Notes: generated from the sequence alone by a model not told the origin. Counted from the stretch's first letter, positions 44,410-55,597 are shown. The stretch: DNA of 64,000 bases from Mycetocola reblochoni REB411 (GCF_900163835.1 NZ_FUKR01000032.1:146080-210079); one strand, 5' to 3'. Program-made: numbers and translations.

Positions 44410-45807
44410 TCAGGCCCCGTCGGTGCCGAGGGCCTGCAGCAGCTGAGGCACGATGCGGTAGACGTCACCGCAGCCGAGGGTGATCACGAAGTCGCCGTCC
44501 CCGGCGACCTCGGCGGTACGGACCGCCGCCTCGTCCCAGTCGGGGACGAAGGAGACCCGGTCCTGGTCGACGAAACGCTCGGACACCAGGCGGCCCGTCA
44601 CTCCGGGCACCGGGTCCTCCCTGGCACCGTAGACGTCGAGAACGATCGTGTGGTCGGCGTAGCGCTCGAGCACCTCCGCGAACTCCGCGGACATCGCCTG
44701 CGTGCGCGAGTAGGTATGCGGCTGGTGCACCGCGATGATCCGTCCCGAGCCGATCACGTCCCGTGCGGCGGACAGCGCGGCCGCGACCTCGGTCGGGTGG
44801 TGGGCGTAATCGTCGTAGACGCTGACCCCTCGGCGGACACCGTGGAGCTCGAAACGCCGCTTGGTGCCGCCGAAACCGGCGATCGCCTCGAGTGCGGGCT
44901 CGGCGTCGAAGCCGAGACCGACGAGAACCGCCAGCGCACCGACGGCGTTCACCGCATTGTGACGGCCAGGCACACGGAGTGTCGCGCTCAGCCGGCGACC
45001 GCCGATCTCCACCGTGAAGGACGCCAGGCCGGAGTCAGCGACCTCGACGAGGCGCACGTCTGCCCCCTCCGCCTCGCCGAAGGTGACCACGTTGCGGTGC
45101 GTGAGCCGCTCGCGCACACGCGTGGCCCCCGCGTCATCCGCGGAGATCACCACGAGCTCGCTCGCGTGGTCGGCGAAACGGACGAAGGCGTCGTCGAACG
45201 CCTCGCGCGTGCCGTAGTGGTCCAGGTGGTCGGCGTCCACGTTCGTGATCAACGCGATCGCGGTGTGGTAGAGCAGGAACGAGCCGTCCGACTCGTCGGC
45301 CTCGATCACATAGAGCGGGTCGGTTCCGGCGCCGCTGGACACCCCGAGCGACTCGATCACGCCGCCGTTGACGAAGCTGGGCGAGGCACCGAGACCGAGC
45401 AGCCCGGTCACGATCATCCCCGTCGATGTCGTCTTGCCGTGGGCGCCGGCGACGGAGACCAGCCGGGTGCGGCCGATGAGCCAGGCGAGCGCCTGCGAGC
45501 GGTGCAGCACGGGGATCCCGCGGCGAAGCGCCTCCACGTACTCGGGGTTGTCCAGCCAGAGGGCCCCGGTGACGACCAGGGTGTCGGCGTCGCCGAGGTT
45601 CTCGGTCGCGTGCCCGATCGCAACCGGAACGCCGTCGGCGCGCAGCGCCTGAACCGCCGCGGAGTCGCGGGTGTCGGAGCCGGTGACGACGATGCCCGCG
45701 CGATGGAACATCTGCGCGATGCCGCTCATCCCCGACCCGCCGATACCGGCGAAGTGCACACGTCCGAGATCGTCGGGGATCGTCATCTCAAGGTCTGGTT
45801 TGATCAT
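44410..45807 (-). CDS. murC: MurC, UDP-N-acetylmuramate--L-alanine ligase
   Basis: 465 aa. An N-terminal Rossmann part with [15 protein letters not shown] (about 19-33), the P-loop [11 protein letters not shown], and Mur-ligase middle and C-terminal domains with [11 protein letters not shown] are intact. It adds the first amino acid of the stem peptide. 72 bp after murG. Confidence 0.97.
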   Translation of the reverse strand: MIKPDLEMTIPDDLGRVHFAGIGGSGMSGIAQMFHRAGIVVTGSDTRDSAAVQALRADGVPVAIGHATENLGDADTLVVTGALWLDNPEYVEALRRGIPVLHRSQALAWLIGRTRLVSVAGAHGKTTSTGMIVTGLLGLGASPSFVNGGVIESLGVSSGAGTDPLYVIEADESDGSFLLYHTAIALITNVDADHLDHYGTREAFDDAFVRFADHASELVVISADDAGATRVRERLTHRNVVTFGEAEGADVRLVEVADSGLASFTVEIGGRRLSATLRVPGRHNAVNAVGALAVLVGLGFDAEPALEAIAGFGGTKRRFELHGVRRGVSVYDDYAHHPTEVAAALSAARDVIGSGRIIAVHQPHTYSRTQAMSAEFAEVLERYADHTIVLDVYGAREDPVPGVTGRLVSERFVDQDRVSFVPDWDEAAVRTAEVAGDGDFVITLGCGDVYRIVPQLLQALGTDGA

Positions 45808-45879
45808 GGTCTAGCTCTCTGCTCGTGCTCGTCGCCGTTGTGTCCCAGGGTATTACGCGGGTCTGGGAGCCCCGTTCGC

Positions 45880-46959
45880 TCAGCGGCCGGCGATACTGTC
45901 TGCGATCAGATCGGCCATGAGCTCCGACCCGTGCCGTGTGCCGGTCGAGGCAGCCCTCTCCCCCATCACTCGGAGACGGTCGGGGTCGGTCAGCATCGGG
46001 ACGACCGTCCCGCGCAGCCACTCCGGAGTGAAGTTGGCGTCGTCGACGAGCACCGCGCCGCCCGCGGCAACCGACTCCGCCGCGTTGAACCGCTGCTCGC
46101 CGTTGCCGACGGGGTACGGGATGTAGACCGCGGGGATGCCGAGGGCCGACAGCTCGCTCACCGTCGACGCCCCCGCCCGCGAGATCACCAGGTCGGCGAG
46201 GGCCAGGGCGAGGTCCATGCGATCGCAGTACGACAGGACGCGGTAGTCGTCATCCCCCTCCGGCTGGCGGATGTCGCTGCGCCCGCCCACGATGTGCAGC
46301 ACCTGATATCCGGCCGCCATCAGATCGCCCCGCCCGGTGAACACCGTGGAGTTGACGCTGCGCGCGCCCAGTGAGCCCCCGGTGACAAGCACGACGGGTC
46401 GCGACGGATCGAGGCCGAAGGCCGCGGCCGCCTCTCCGCGCACCGACGCACGATCGAGACCGGTGATCTCCGGACGGAGCGGCATCCCGACGAAGCGGGC
46501 GTTGCGCAGAGGCGTGCCGCGGAAGGCCACGCCGACGAAGGGCGTGTACCGCTGCCCCAGCTTGTTGCCGAGGCCGGGCTTCGCGTTGGCCTCGTGGATG
46601 CTCAGCGGGACGCCCGTGCGTTTGGCGGCGGCGTACGCCGGAACGGCGGCGTAGCCGCCGAACCCGGCGACCGCGTCGATCCCGCGATCGCGGATCAGTG
46701 CGGAGACGGTCGCCACCGCCCGCCGGTAACGACCGGGGAAACGCAGGGCGTCTCCGTTCAGCCTGCGGGGGAACGGCAGCTTGGGAATCGTCGCCAGCTC
46801 GTAGCCCCGCTCGGGGACGAGTCGCGCCTCGAGGCCCTCCGCCGTCCCGAGCACCACGACCTCCGCACCCGGCTCCCTGCGCATCAGCTCGTCGGCCGTG
46901 GCGAGGAGGGGGTTGACGTGGCCGGCAGTTCCGCCGCCCGCGAGGAGGTATCTGGTCAC
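45880..46959 (-). CDS. murG: MurG, lipid II synthase
   Basis: 359 aa from the GTG inside the ftsW stop (GTGA overlap); the longer frame upstream is inside ftsW. The first glycine loop LLAGGGTAGHVNPLL, HEANAKPGLGN, TGGSLGARSVNS and SRAGASTVSEL are GT28 features. It adds GlcNAc to lipid I on the inner membrane face. Confidence 0.97.
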   Translation of the reverse strand: MTRYLLAGGGTAGHVNPLLATADELMRREPGAEVVVLGTAEGLEARLVPERGYELATIPKLPFPRRLNGDALRFPGRYRRAVATVSALIRDRGIDAVAGFGGYAAVPAYAAAKRTGVPLSIHEANAKPGLGNKLGQRYTPFVGVAFRGTPLRNARFVGMPLRPEITGLDRASVRGEAAAAFGLDPSRPVVLVTGGSLGARSVNSTVFTGRGDLMAAGYQVLHIVGGRSDIRQPEGDDDYRVLSYCDRMDLALALADLVISRAGASTVSELSALGIPAVYIPYPVGNGEQRFNAAESVAAGGAVLVDDANFTPEWLRGTVVPMLTDPDRLRVMGERAASTGTRHGSELMADLIADSIAGR

Positions 46960-48173
46960 TCGGTGGCCTTCCGTGTCGTCGACGTGACGGTGATCGTGTC
47001 GTGGTCGGGCGTCGATCTCTCCCTGGTGAACGAGAGCACGATCCCGATGGCCAGCGCCGTCGTCAGCAGCGCGGTCCCACCCGACGACAATAGCGGCAGC
47101 GGGACGCCGAGGACCGGCAGCAAACCGAGCACGACGGCGATGTTCACCGCCGCCTGACTCAGCAGCCACACGGACACGCCGCCGGTCACGATCCGGACGA
47201 ACGGGTCGGACGACCGCGTGATGATGCGCATGAAGACGACGGCGAGCAGGCCGAACAGCAGCAGCACGGCGACCGCCCCGATCAGGCCGAGTTCCTCGCC
47301 GATCAGCGCGAAGATGTAGTCGTTGTGGATCGCGGGCAGCCAGTACTTCTCGCGCGAGTTGCCCAGCCCCAGGCCGAACACTCCCCCGCTGGCCAGCGCC
47401 CAGGTCCCGTGCAGCGGCTGGAAGCAGAGGTTCGTGTAGTCGGAGCACCCCTCCTGCAGGAAGGTGCTGATGCGGTTGAGGCGGTTGGGGCTGGTCATCA
47501 CGAAATACGCCGCGACAATGCCGCCGAGGACGACGGGGATGAGCAGGTGCCTGACCTTGACCCCGGCGAAGATCAGACAACCGAACACCACGAACGTCAT
47601 GACGATCACCGTGCCGAGGTCGTGCCCGGCCAGGACGAGACCGAGCGCGAGGGCCGCGACCGGAACGACGGGGATGAGCACGTGCCGGAACTGCCCGATC
47701 AACGGCTGCTTCGCCGCGAGGACCGCTCCGATCCAGACGGCGAGAGCGACTTTGACCAGCTCGGCCGGCTGCAGGCTGAAGGAGTCGCCGATCGTGATCC
47801 AGGCCCTGTTGCCGTCGATCTCCTCGCCGAGCGGCGTGAAAACGAGCAGCTGGAGCAGGAGGGCGAATCCGAGCATCGGCCACGCGATGCGCTTCCAGAA
47901 GCGGACAGGGGCCAGCGAGGAGACGACGAGGACGATGAGTGCGCCGACCACGAACGCGATCTGCCTGACGATGGTCAAGACGAAGCCGCCCGTGTTGCCG
48001 TAGCTGCGGCCGGTGCTCGCCGAGATCCCCATGATCAGGCCGATCACCAGCAGCAGGCCGGTCACGCCGAGCAGCAGGTAGAAGTCGACCGACTGAACCC
48101 GGAACAGCCGGTCGACCCGGACCTTCACCGCCGAGGCGACGCTGCGCTTAGAGGTCGTCTGCTGCTCGGTCAT
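46956..48173 (-). CDS. ftsW: FtsW, septal SEDS peptidoglycan polymerase
   Basis: 405 aa with ten membrane helices. SEDS signatures include GNRAWITIGDSFSLQPAE, AGHDLGTVIV (catalytic-type Asp) and PVLGVPLPLLSSGGTALL near the C terminus. It polymerises glycan strands with FtsI, encoded nearby. Its start lies inside the murD 3' end: murD ends at 48148, so the two overlap by 26 nt. Confidence 0.96.
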   Translation of the reverse strand: MTEQQTTSKRSVASAVKVRVDRLFRVQSVDFYLLLGVTGLLLVIGLIMGISASTGRSYGNTGGFVLTIVRQIAFVVGALIVLVVSSLAPVRFWKRIAWPMLGFALLLQLLVFTPLGEEIDGNRAWITIGDSFSLQPAELVKVALAVWIGAVLAAKQPLIGQFRHVLIPVVPVAALALGLVLAGHDLGTVIVMTFVVFGCLIFAGVKVRHLLIPVVLGGIVAAYFVMTSPNRLNRISTFLQEGCSDYTNLCFQPLHGTWALASGGVFGLGLGNSREKYWLPAIHNDYIFALIGEELGLIGAVAVLLLFGLLAVVFMRIITRSSDPFVRIVTGGVSVWLLSQAAVNIAVVLGLLPVLGVPLPLLSSGGTALLTTALAIGIVLSFTRERSTPDHDTITVTSTTRKATE

Positions 48174-49662
48174 CGCCGTCCTTCCGCGTGCGCGACCGCA
48201 CGGCGTCGGCGAAGCGCTCGCCCCGGTCTGCGTAGTCGCGGAACTGGTCCATGGACGCGGCCGAGGGCGCCAGGAGAACGACGTCGCCCGGCGCGGCCAG
48301 ACCCGATGCGATCGAGACCGCCTCCGCCATCACGTCGACGCCGTCGGCGCCGATGACCTCGGCGACGGGAACGCCCGGCGCGTTGTCCGCGAAGGCGCGC
48401 AGGATCCCGTCCCGCTCGATGCCGATGACGACCGCGCCCTTCAGCCGGGAGCGGTGCCGGGCGATGAGCTCGTCCAGTTCCACGCCCTTGAGCAGACCGC
48501 CGAGCACCCACACCACCGAGGGGTAGGCCGACAGCGAGGCGTGCGCGGCGTGGGGGTTCGTCGCCTTGGAATCATCCACCCAGCGGACGCCGTCCGCGTC
48601 GGCGACGAGCTCGATGCGGTGCGGGTCGAGCCGGAACGTCTCCAGTGCCTGGGCGATCGCCTGCACCGGCACGCCCGCGGCCCGTGCCAGGGCGCTGGCG
48701 GCGAGGATGTTGGCGACGATATGGGGCGCGGCGAGGCCGAGCCTGTCGAGCTCCGCCAGGGTGGTGATCTCCAGCGCACTCGTGCGCCTGTCGTCGAGGA
48801 ACGCCCGATCGACGAGGATGCCGTCGACCAGTCCCATGCCGCTCGGGCCGGGGACGTCGAGGCCGAATCCGATCGCCCTCGCCCCCTCGACCACGTCCGC
48901 CTCGGCGACCATCCGCTCGGTCGCCGCGTCGGCACGGTTGTAGACGCACGCGACGCGGGTGTTGCGGTACACGAGGGCTTTGGCGTCGCGATAGGCGGCC
49001 GCGCCGCCGTGCCACTCGAGGTGGTCGTCGGCGAGGTTGAGGCAGACGGAGGCCAGCGGCGTCACGGCGATCGCGCTCGGCGAGCTGCCCAGGTAGTGCA
49101 GCTGGTGACTGGAGAGCTCGACGACGAAGACGTCGAAGCCTGCCGGGTCGCGCACCGCGTCGAGCACGGGGACGCCGATGTTGCCGCACGGCGCCGGGCG
49201 CAGTCCCGCCGCGGCGATCATGCTCGCCGTCAGCTCGGTCGTCGAGGTCTTGCCGTTCGTGCCGGTGACGAGGATCCACTCGGCGGGGTCTCCATGCTTG
49301 TCGCGCACCCGCCAGGCCAGCTCGATGTCGCCCCAGACGGGCACACCCGACTCCGCCGCCCAGCGCACGACCCCGTGCCGCGGGGTGAAGCCGGGGCTGA
49401 CGACGAGGACCTCGGGCGCGAAGTCGATGAGCCCGGCCGGCACGACGTCGCCGAGCGGGTCGACGAGCAGCTCCGCCCCAATCACCGGTACGAGGCGCGC
49501 ACGCTCCGACTCGCCCTCGGGGGCGACGACCAGCACCTCGGCACCCAGCTCGGTCAGGGTGTCGGCGACCGAGAAACCGGTCACGCCGAGGCCGATCACG
49601 CCGACCCGCAGACCCGACCAGTCGGCGTGCCAGCTATCGAGCGCGCCGAGGTCGCGGCTCAT
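48148..49662 (-). CDS. murD: MurD, UDP-N-acetylmuramoyl-L-alanine--D-glutamate ligase
   Basis: 504 aa from the ATG overlapping the mraY stop by 4 nt. Features: N-terminal nucleotide fold [12 protein letters not shown]-loop [22 protein letters not shown], and C-terminal [13 protein letters not shown]. It adds D-glutamate to the stem. A 26-nt overlap with ftsW suggests strong coupling. Confidence 0.97.
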   Translation of the reverse strand: MSRDLGALDSWHADWSGLRVGVIGLGVTGFSVADTLTELGAEVLVVAPEGESERARLVPVIGAELLVDPLGDVVPAGLIDFAPEVLVVSPGFTPRHGVVRWAAESGVPVWGDIELAWRVRDKHGDPAEWILVTGTNGKTSTTELTASMIAAAGLRPAPCGNIGVPVLDAVRDPAGFDVFVVELSSHQLHYLGSSPSAIAVTPLASVCLNLADDHLEWHGGAAAYRDAKALVYRNTRVACVYNRADAATERMVAEADVVEGARAIGFGLDVPGPSGMGLVDGILVDRAFLDDRRTSALEITTLAELDRLGLAAPHIVANILAASALARAAGVPVQAIAQALETFRLDPHRIELVADADGVRWVDDSKATNPHAAHASLSAYPSVVWVLGGLLKGVELDELIARHRSRLKGAVVIGIERDGILRAFADNAPGVPVAEVIGADGVDVMAEAVSIASGLAAPGDVVLLAPSAASMDQFRDYADRGERFADAVRSRTRKDGDDRAADDL

Positions 49663-50756
49663 CGGGAGATCCACTCGACGTAGAAGGCTCCGACACCGGC
49701 GCAGACGAACAGCCCGGCGACGATCCAGAACCGCACGACGACGGTGACCTCGGCCCAGCCCTTCAGCTCGAAGTGGTGGTGGATCGGGCTCATGCGGAAG
49801 ATGCGCTTGCCGTGGGTGACCTTGAAGTACGCCCGCTGCACGATGACCGATCCGGCCTCGATGATGAACAGTCCGCCGATGAGCAGCAGCAGCAGCTCGG
49901 TGCGGGTCACCATCGCCAGCGCCACCACCGCGCCGCCGAGGGCCATCGAGCCGGTGTCGCCGAGGAAGATCTGGGCGGGAGAGGTGTTCCACCACAGGAA
50001 GCCGACGAGGGCGCCGCAGATGGCCGCGGCGACGACGGCGACGGAGAGCGGGTCGCGGACGTCGTAGCACTTGTACGCCAGCTCCTCGGCGAGGGCGGGC
50101 GAGAAGCACGACTGGTTGTACTGCCAGAACCCGATGATCACGTAGGAGCCGACCGCGAGGATCGACGCGCCGGTCGCGAGGCCGTCGAGCCCGTCGGTCA
50201 GGTTGACCGCGTTCGAGGTGGCCGTCACGAGCAGGGTCGTCCAAAGCAGGTAGACGACGATGCCGATCGCGATCGGGCTGATCAGGAGCAGGTTGAGGTC
50301 GAGGTCGCGGGTGAACGAGATCGCCCCGCTGACCGGTGTCGCGCCCTGAGCGTTGGGGAAGTTGATCGCGAGCAAACCGAAGACGACCGCCACGAGCACC
50401 TGCCCGACGATCTTCGCCCAGCCGCCGAGACCGAGGCTCTGCTGCTTGCGCGTCTTCATGAAGTCGTCGATGAAGCCGACGAGACCGAGTCCGACCATCA
50501 TCAGGAGCACGAGCAGGGCGGACACCGTGAACGAGTCGCCGGTGATGAGGATCGCCGCGACGTAGCCGAAGATGGAGGCCAGGATGACGACGATGCCGCC
50601 CATCGTGGCGGTGCCCCGCTTGGAGTAGTGCGACTTGGGGCCGTCGGAGCGGATGAACTGGCCCCACTGCAGCTTGTGGAACAGATTGATGAACACCGGG
50701 GTGAGCGTCAGCGTGAACAGCAGCGCGAGCCCGGCGGCGGTGAGCAGTGCGATCAC
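49659..50756 (-). CDS. mraY: MraY, phospho-MurNAc-pentapeptide translocase
   Basis: 365 aa, GTG start overlapping the murF stop (GTGA). Ten membrane helices; motifs [23 protein letters not shown] (Asp pair), [12 protein letters not shown] and [11 protein letters not shown] are complete. It makes lipid I on undecaprenyl phosphate. Confidence 0.98.
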   Translation of the reverse strand: MIALLTAAGLALLFTLTLTPVFINLFHKLQWGQFIRSDGPKSHYSKRGTATMGGIVVILASIFGYVAAILITGDSFTVSALLVLLMMVGLGLVGFIDDFMKTRKQQSLGLGGWAKIVGQVLVAVVFGLLAINFPNAQGATPVSGAISFTRDLDLNLLLISPIAIGIVVYLLWTTLLVTATSNAVNLTDGLDGLATGASILAVGSYVIIGFWQYNQSCFSPALAEELAYKCYDVRDPLSVAVVAAAICGALVGFLWWNTSPAQIFLGDTGSMALGGAVVALAMVTRTELLLLLIGGLFIIEAGSVIVQRAYFKVTHGKRIFRMSPIHHHFELKGWAEVTVVVRFWIVAGLFVCAGVGAFYVEWISR

Positions 50757-52165
50757 GCGAACGCCTCCCCGAGCCGGTCACCGAGGAAACGGAGCCCGGC
50801 GGAGTTGGACGACTTCACCAGCACGGTGTCGCCGGGGCGGAGGATGCGTCGGAGCAGCTCGAAGGCCTCGTCCTGAGTGTCTGTGTACACCGACTCACCA
50901 TCCCACGAACCCTCGTTGATGGCCGTGATATGCAGTCGGCGAGCCTCGGGTCCGACGACCACGAGCTGGTCGATTCCGAGACGGACGAGCTGGAGCGCGA
51001 CGCGGTCGTGCTCCTCGCCGGAGAACTCGCCGAGCTCGCTCATCACGCCGAGCACGGCGATGCTGCGGCGGTCGGGCCCGGTGATCTGCGCGAGCGTGCG
51101 CAGGGCGGCGGCCATCGAGTCGGGGCTCGCGTTGTACGCGTCGTTGATGACGGTGACGCCGTCGGCGCCCCCGCCGAGCACCTCCATCCGCCAGCGTTCG
51201 GCTCGGGTGATCTCGGACAGGGTCGCCGCGATGTCGGCGGTGGGAACCCCGAGCTCGGTTGCCGCCGCCGCCGCCGCGATGGCGTTGTAGACGTGGTGCT
51301 CGCCGAGCACCCGCAGGTGGACGGGTGCGGTCTGGTCATCGATCACGAGCGTGAAACGGGTGCCGTCCCTGCCCGAGACGACGTCCTCCGCTCGCACAGA
51401 GGCGTCGGCGCCGAGCCCGAACAGGCGCACGCGTGCCGAGGTGGCGTCACGCATCGCCAGAACGCGGCGGTCGTCGGCGTTGAGGACGGCGACCGCGTCC
51501 TCAGCCAGGTCGGCCACCATCTCGGTCTTCGCCTTCGCCGTCGCCTCGATGCCGCCGAAGCCGCCGGCGTGGGCCAGGCCGACCTTGAGCACGACTCCGA
51601 TGTCGGGGACGGCCATCCGCACGAGCTTCGCGATCTCGCCCGGTGCGCTCGCCCCCATCTCGGCGACGAGGTAGCGGGTCGACTCGGTGATGCGCAGCAT
51701 CGTCAGGGGTGCGCCGACCCAGTTGTTGAACGAGGCCTTCGCGGCCACGGTCTCGCCGTGGCGCTCGAGGATCGCGGCGAGCATGTTCTTCGTCGTGGTC
51801 TTGCCGTTCGACCCGGTGATCCCCACGACGCGGAGCGCACCCCCCGCGTGCACCCTGGCGACGACCGCCCGGGCGAACTCGCCGAGCGCGAGCACGACGT
51901 CGGCGACGACGATCTGCGCGATCTCCTCGTCCAGCTCGCGTTCGACGATCGCGAGCACGGCGCCGGCCTCGCGGGCGGCGCCGACGAACAGGTGACCGTC
52001 GGTCTCCTCCCCCGGCTTGGCGACGAAGATCCCCCCGGGCCGCATGAGCCGGGAGTCGGTGTCCACGACCCCGTCGACGACGGCGTCCGCAGGGAGGGTG
52101 CTCTCACTGGTGACGAGGGTTCCGCCGACGATCTCGGCGATCTCGGCGATGCTCAGTTGTATCAT
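50753..52165 (-). CDS. murF: MurF, UDP-MurNAc-tripeptide--D-alanyl-D-alanine ligase
   Basis: 470 aa. P-loop [11 protein letters not shown] (about 116-126), the MurF-specific [10 protein letters not shown] and KSSNSAGL segments, and the N-terminal [16 protein letters not shown] fold identify MurF rather than MurE. It adds D-Ala-D-Ala. The gene follows ftsI after only 75 bp, where murE normally lies, so this is the only tripeptide-stage ligase in the cluster. Confidence 0.96.
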   Translation of the reverse strand: MIQLSIAEIAEIVGGTLVTSESTLPADAVVDGVVDTDSRLMRPGGIFVAKPGEETDGHLFVGAAREAGAVLAIVERELDEEIAQIVVADVVLALGEFARAVVARVHAGGALRVVGITGSNGKTTTKNMLAAILERHGETVAAKASFNNWVGAPLTMLRITESTRYLVAEMGASAPGEIAKLVRMAVPDIGVVLKVGLAHAGGFGGIEATAKAKTEMVADLAEDAVAVLNADDRRVLAMRDATSARVRLFGLGADASVRAEDVVSGRDGTRFTLVIDDQTAPVHLRVLGEHHVYNAIAAAAAATELGVPTADIAATLSEITRAERWRMEVLGGGADGVTVINDAYNASPDSMAAALRTLAQITGPDRRSIAVLGVMSELGEFSGEEHDRVALQLVRLGIDQLVVVGPEARRLHITAINEGSWDGESVYTDTQDEAFELLRRILRPGDTVLVKSSNSAGLRFLGDRLGEAFA

Positions 52166-52240
52166 TTCCGTTCTTCCCGTCCGGTGCGCCGTGCGCGCCC
52201 GGACGTCAGGGGCGGTGCTGTGGTCCGCCCGCTCATCATG

Positions 52241-54031
52241 CTATTTCCAATAGCCGGGATAGTCAGATCCCGGGGTGGTCGAGGGCGGGATCTCGTAGTG
52301 CTTGATCACCTGGGTCACGGCCTGCTTGAACACGGGCGCCGCCGCCGCGGAGGACAGCAGGGTGAGGGGGTCTTTGAGGTGAACCGTGACCACGTACTCC
52401 GGATCGTCGGCGGGGACCATGCCCGCCATCGAGGCGAAGAACGTCGTCTTCAGGGTACCGGCCTCGTCGAACTGCTCGCCGGTCCCCGACTTGGCGGCGA
52501 CACGGTAGCCGGGAAGCGTCAGGTCGTCGGCGAGGAACCCGTCAGTAACCACCGTCTCCATCATCTTGCGGGTCTCCTGCGCGGCCGCCGCGGAGATGAC
52601 CCGCTCGCCGTCGGAGTCGTCCGTGGTCATGCTCGTCTCACCGTCGGCCGTCTCGCAGCCCTCGATGAGCTGCAGGGGCAGCTTGACGCCGTCGTTGGCG
52701 ACGGCCTGGAAGGCGTTCGCCACCTGCATCGCCGACGTCGAGACGCCCTGCCCGAACATCGGAGTGTAGTAGCTCTGCCCCGTCCACTCGGAGACGGGCC
52801 GGAGGATCCCCGAGGCCTCACCGGGGAATCCGATCGCCGTCGGCTGGCCGAAGCCGAACTTCGTCAGGTACTCGTAGCGCTTCTCCGGGCTGAGCTTCTC
52901 ACCGAGCTGGCTGAGCCCCGTGTTCGAGGACTGCTGGAGCACGCCGGCGAGCGTGAGGTTCTCCGGATCGTGCGGCAGCGCGTCCTTGATGTTCGCGCCG
53001 TTGGGGGCGTGGTACCAGTAGTCGGCCACGACGCGGGAGCTGTGGTCGGCCACGCCGGCGTCGACCAGCGATGCCGCCGTCAGCGCCTTGAACACGGAGC
53101 CGGGCTCGAAGGTGCCTTGGAAGGCCAGCGAGCCCTGGTACTTGCTGTCCGTGGCGGTGAAGTCGTTGGGGTCGACGGCACTCGACTCGGCGATGGCCCT
53201 GACCTTGCCCGTCTTCGCCTCGGTGACGACGATGATGCCGTACTCGGCCTTCGTCTGCTCGACCTGCGAGGACACCAGCTGCTGCATGTACCAGTTGAGG
53301 TCGCTATCGATGGTCAGCGTGACCGTTCCGCCATCGACCGGCTCGTGGTCGATCTGCGTGGTGCCCGGCAGGGCGACGTTGTCGGTCGTGCGCTGGAAGC
53401 TGGTCTGGCCGTTGGTCCCCGACAGGCAGGAGTCGGCCATGAGTTCGACCCCGGCGAGGGACTCCTCGTTGTCACCCGAGCGGAACCCCACCACGTTCCC
53501 CGCCACCGCCCCGTCGGGGTAGACGCGCTTGTCGGCCTGCTCGTAGTACAGCCACGGGATTCCCAGCTCGGGCAGCGCGAGCCGTTGCTCGGAGTCGAGG
53601 CCCGTCGCCAGGACGGCGTAGTTCGACGCGGGGTCCTTCTCCAGCGCCGCGTCGATCGTGTCCCGCATGTCGGACGCAGAGGTGCCCGTGATCTCGGCGA
53701 CCGAGTCGAGCATCTCGTCGACGGTCACCGTCGTCGTGGTGCCGTCGGCGTTGCGCACCTTCTGGTCGGCGACGTCCTTGGGCGAGGTGGTCAGGCTGAA
53801 CTGGGTCACCGACTCGGCGAGCACCTCGCCGTTCGTGTCCACGATGTCGCCCCTGTGCGCTTGGATCCTTGTCACCCCGGTCGTCTTCTCGTGGGCTGCC
53901 GCGACCAGCGCGTCGGCCCTGACCACCTGCAGGTCGAACAGCCGGAACGAGAACACGAGGATCATCGCCATCACGCCGGCGATGATCAGGAATCCCCGGC
54001 GCCTGGCGGTGACGAGCGCGGATCGTGCCAT
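52241..54031 (-). CDS. ftsI: FtsI, septal class B penicillin-binding protein
   Basis: 596 aa from ATG 54031 with a strong GGAGGAAGG site. N-terminal membrane helix (about 12-32), class B dimerisation module (HRGDIVDTNGEVLAES), transpeptidase with Ser312-x-x-Lys315 (GSVFK), SSN (368-370) and KSG (514-516). It crosslinks septal wall with FtsW. Between it and murF there is no murE. Confidence 0.96.
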   Translation of the reverse strand: MARSALVTARRRGFLIIAGVMAMILVFSFRLFDLQVVRADALVAAAHEKTTGVTRIQAHRGDIVDTNGEVLAESVTQFSLTTSPKDVADQKVRNADGTTTTVTVDEMLDSVAEITGTSASDMRDTIDAALEKDPASNYAVLATGLDSEQRLALPELGIPWLYYEQADKRVYPDGAVAGNVVGFRSGDNEESLAGVELMADSCLSGTNGQTSFQRTTDNVALPGTTQIDHEPVDGGTVTLTIDSDLNWYMQQLVSSQVEQTKAEYGIIVVTEAKTGKVRAIAESSAVDPNDFTATDSKYQGSLAFQGTFEPGSVFKALTAASLVDAGVADHSSRVVADYWYHAPNGANIKDALPHDPENLTLAGVLQQSSNTGLSQLGEKLSPEKRYEYLTKFGFGQPTAIGFPGEASGILRPVSEWTGQSYYTPMFGQGVSTSAMQVANAFQAVANDGVKLPLQLIEGCETADGETSMTTDDSDGERVISAAAAQETRKMMETVVTDGFLADDLTLPGYRVAAKSGTGEQFDEAGTLKTTFFASMAGMVPADDPEYVVTVHLKDPLTLLSSAAAAPVFKQAVTQVIKHYEIPPSTTPGSDYPGYWK

Positions 54032-54068
54032 GGCGGTACCTTCCTCCCCCTGCCCTCGATCGCGCTGA

Positions 54069-54644
54069 TCAGCGCGTGACGGGAGTGGGCAGACCGTCGT
54101 CCAACGATACGTCTCCGCTGGCGGTGGCCGTCGACGACGAGCCGTCGACCGGCGCCGTCTTCGCCGAATCCTCGGCGTCGAGGAGGGAGTTGCCGACCAT
54201 GCCGGCGTCACCGAACGGCACGGCGGCGTCGTCGGTCGCCGCTCCGGGCACGCCGAGCACCGCGCTGTCGCTCAGGCGGAGGTAGGCGGGAGAGCCGTCG
54301 ACGATCATGCCCATCTCCTGGGCCTGCCTGGCGATGTTCTGCGGCGAGGAGATCGTCTGAACGTCCTCGTTGAGGTCTTGCAGCGTCCAGCCCAGGTTGC
54401 GCTCCTGCGTCTGCAGCGCGGAGATCTCGTAGGCCCCGTGGCTGAGCGCCGTCCCGAGCACGAGCTGCGCGACGATGATCAGTCCGAGCCCGCCGAGCGC
54501 GGTCAGCGTCGCGGTGAGCCGGGGCCGTCGGCGTGAGCCGGGCGCGTCGGGCACGGCGGTGATGTGCCGTTCGGGCGCGGGGTTGTCGACCGGAAGCCCG
54601 CCGGGAAGCAGCTCGGGTGCGAGAGCGGTGGATGTGGCGCTCAT
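54069..54644 (-). CDS. ftsL: FtsL-like divisome protein
   Basis: 191 aa from the ATG overlapping the rsmH stop by 4 nt. A Pro/Arg-rich cytoplasmic N terminus, one membrane helix (about 45-68) and a short coiled-coil-like segment (QTQERNLGWTLQDLNEDVQ), then SSPQNIARQAQEMGMIVDGSPAYLRL. The acidic Ser/Ala-rich tail extends past the usual end. Position between rsmH and ftsI identifies it as FtsL; sequence conservation is low by nature. Confidence 0.85.
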   Translation of the reverse strand: MSATSTALAPELLPGGLPVDNPAPERHITAVPDAPGSRRRPRLTATLTALGGLGLIIVAQLVLGTALSHGAYEISALQTQERNLGWTLQDLNEDVQTISSPQNIARQAQEMGMIVDGSPAYLRLSDSAVLGVPGAATDDAAVPFGDAGMVGNSLLDAEDSAKTAPVDGSSSTATASGDVSLDDGLPTPVTR

Positions 54645-55597
54645 GCGCGGTCCTTCCTGACTCGTTCGACGGCGCGCAGGCGCACCGGCTTCGATCGTGG
54701 GTTCCTGTCCTGCTCGTCCTGATCGGCCAGCTCGGCTCCTCTGACCAGCGCCCGGAACCGGGGCGCGTGCTCGGGAAGCTCCACTGGGAGGTCGCGCGGT
54801 CCCGTCGAGGCCGTCGCGGCCGCGAAGGCCCGCTTGACGATCCGGTCCTCGAGGGACTGGTACGACATGACGACCACCCGGCCGCCGAGCACGGTCCGCT
54901 CGAGCGCGAGCGGGATGGCGGTCTCGAGGACCTCGAGCTCGCGGTTCACCTCGATGCGCACCGCCTGGAACACCCGCTTCGCCGGGTGCCCCGCACGCTG
55001 AACGGCGCGAGGGGTGGCGTTCTGGATGATGTCGACGAGCGCCGCCGAGTCCGCAATGGGAGCGGTACGACGCGCGGAGACGATCGCCCTGGCGTAGCGC
55101 GGGGCGAGCTTCTCCTCGCCGTACTCGTAGAAGATGCGCCGCAACTCGTGCTCGTCGTAGCCGTTGACCACCTCGTGGGCGGTGAGCTCGGCCGTGCGGT
55201 CCATGCGCATGTCCAACGGCGCGTTCCGGGAGTAGGAGAACCCTCTGCCGTCCTCGTCGAGCTGGAAGGAGGAGACGCCGAGGTCGAAGAGGTACCCGTC
55301 GGCCTCGCCGACGCCGGCGACCTCGAGTGCCTCGTCGATGCCGTCGTACACCGTGTGCACGGGGATCAGCCGGTCGCCGAAGCGCTCCAGACGCCGCGAG
55401 GCGATGTCGAGCGCGTCCGTGTCCCGGTCGAGGCCGACGACCCGGAGCGAGGGGAAACGCTCGAGCAGCACCTCGGTGTGACCGCCCATGCCGAGCGTGG
55501 CGTCGACGACGACGGCGCCCTCGTGCCCGATCGCGGGGGCGAGGAGCTCGATGCAGCGCTCGAGCATGACGGGGATGTGGATGTCTGAGAGAGCCAT
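54641..55597 (-). CDS. rsmH: RsmH, 16S rRNA m4C1402 methyltransferase
   Basis: 318 aa from ATG 55597 (MALSDIHIPVML, the conserved beginning); an ATG at 55648 would add 17 unsupported residues, and neither has a clear ribosome-binding site. Motifs: VDATLGMGGHTEV, FDLGVSSFQLDE, RNAPLDMRMD and YQSLEDRIVKR. It N4-methylates C1402 of 16S rRNA. The gap to mraZ contains an inverted repeat (GATCTGG-TC-CCAGATC at 55611-55626). Confidence 0.95.
   Translation of the reverse strand: MALSDIHIPVMLERCIELLAPAIGHEGAVVVDATLGMGGHTEVLLERFPSLRVVGLDRDTDALDIASRRLERFGDRLIPVHTVYDGIDEALEVAGVGEADGYLFDLGVSSFQLDEDGRGFSYSRNAPLDMRMDRTAELTAHEVVNGYDEHELRRIFYEYGEEKLAPRYARAIVSARRTAPIADSAALVDIIQNATPRAVQRAGHPAKRVFQAVRIEVNRELEVLETAIPLALERTVLGGRVVVMSYQSLEDRIVKRAFAAATASTGPRDLPVELPEHAPRFRALVRGAELADQDEQDRNPRSKPVRLRAVERVRKDRA

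Noticed and set aside
50747..54079. 1110-codon open frame on the plus strand
   Set aside because: Antisense to murF and ftsI; the composition is typical of a shadow frame (rich in Arg, Gly, Val, Asp).
54032..54211. N-terminal extension of ftsI
   Set aside because: The extra 60 codons overlap ftsL, lack homology, and the ATG at 54031 has a strong ribosome-binding site.
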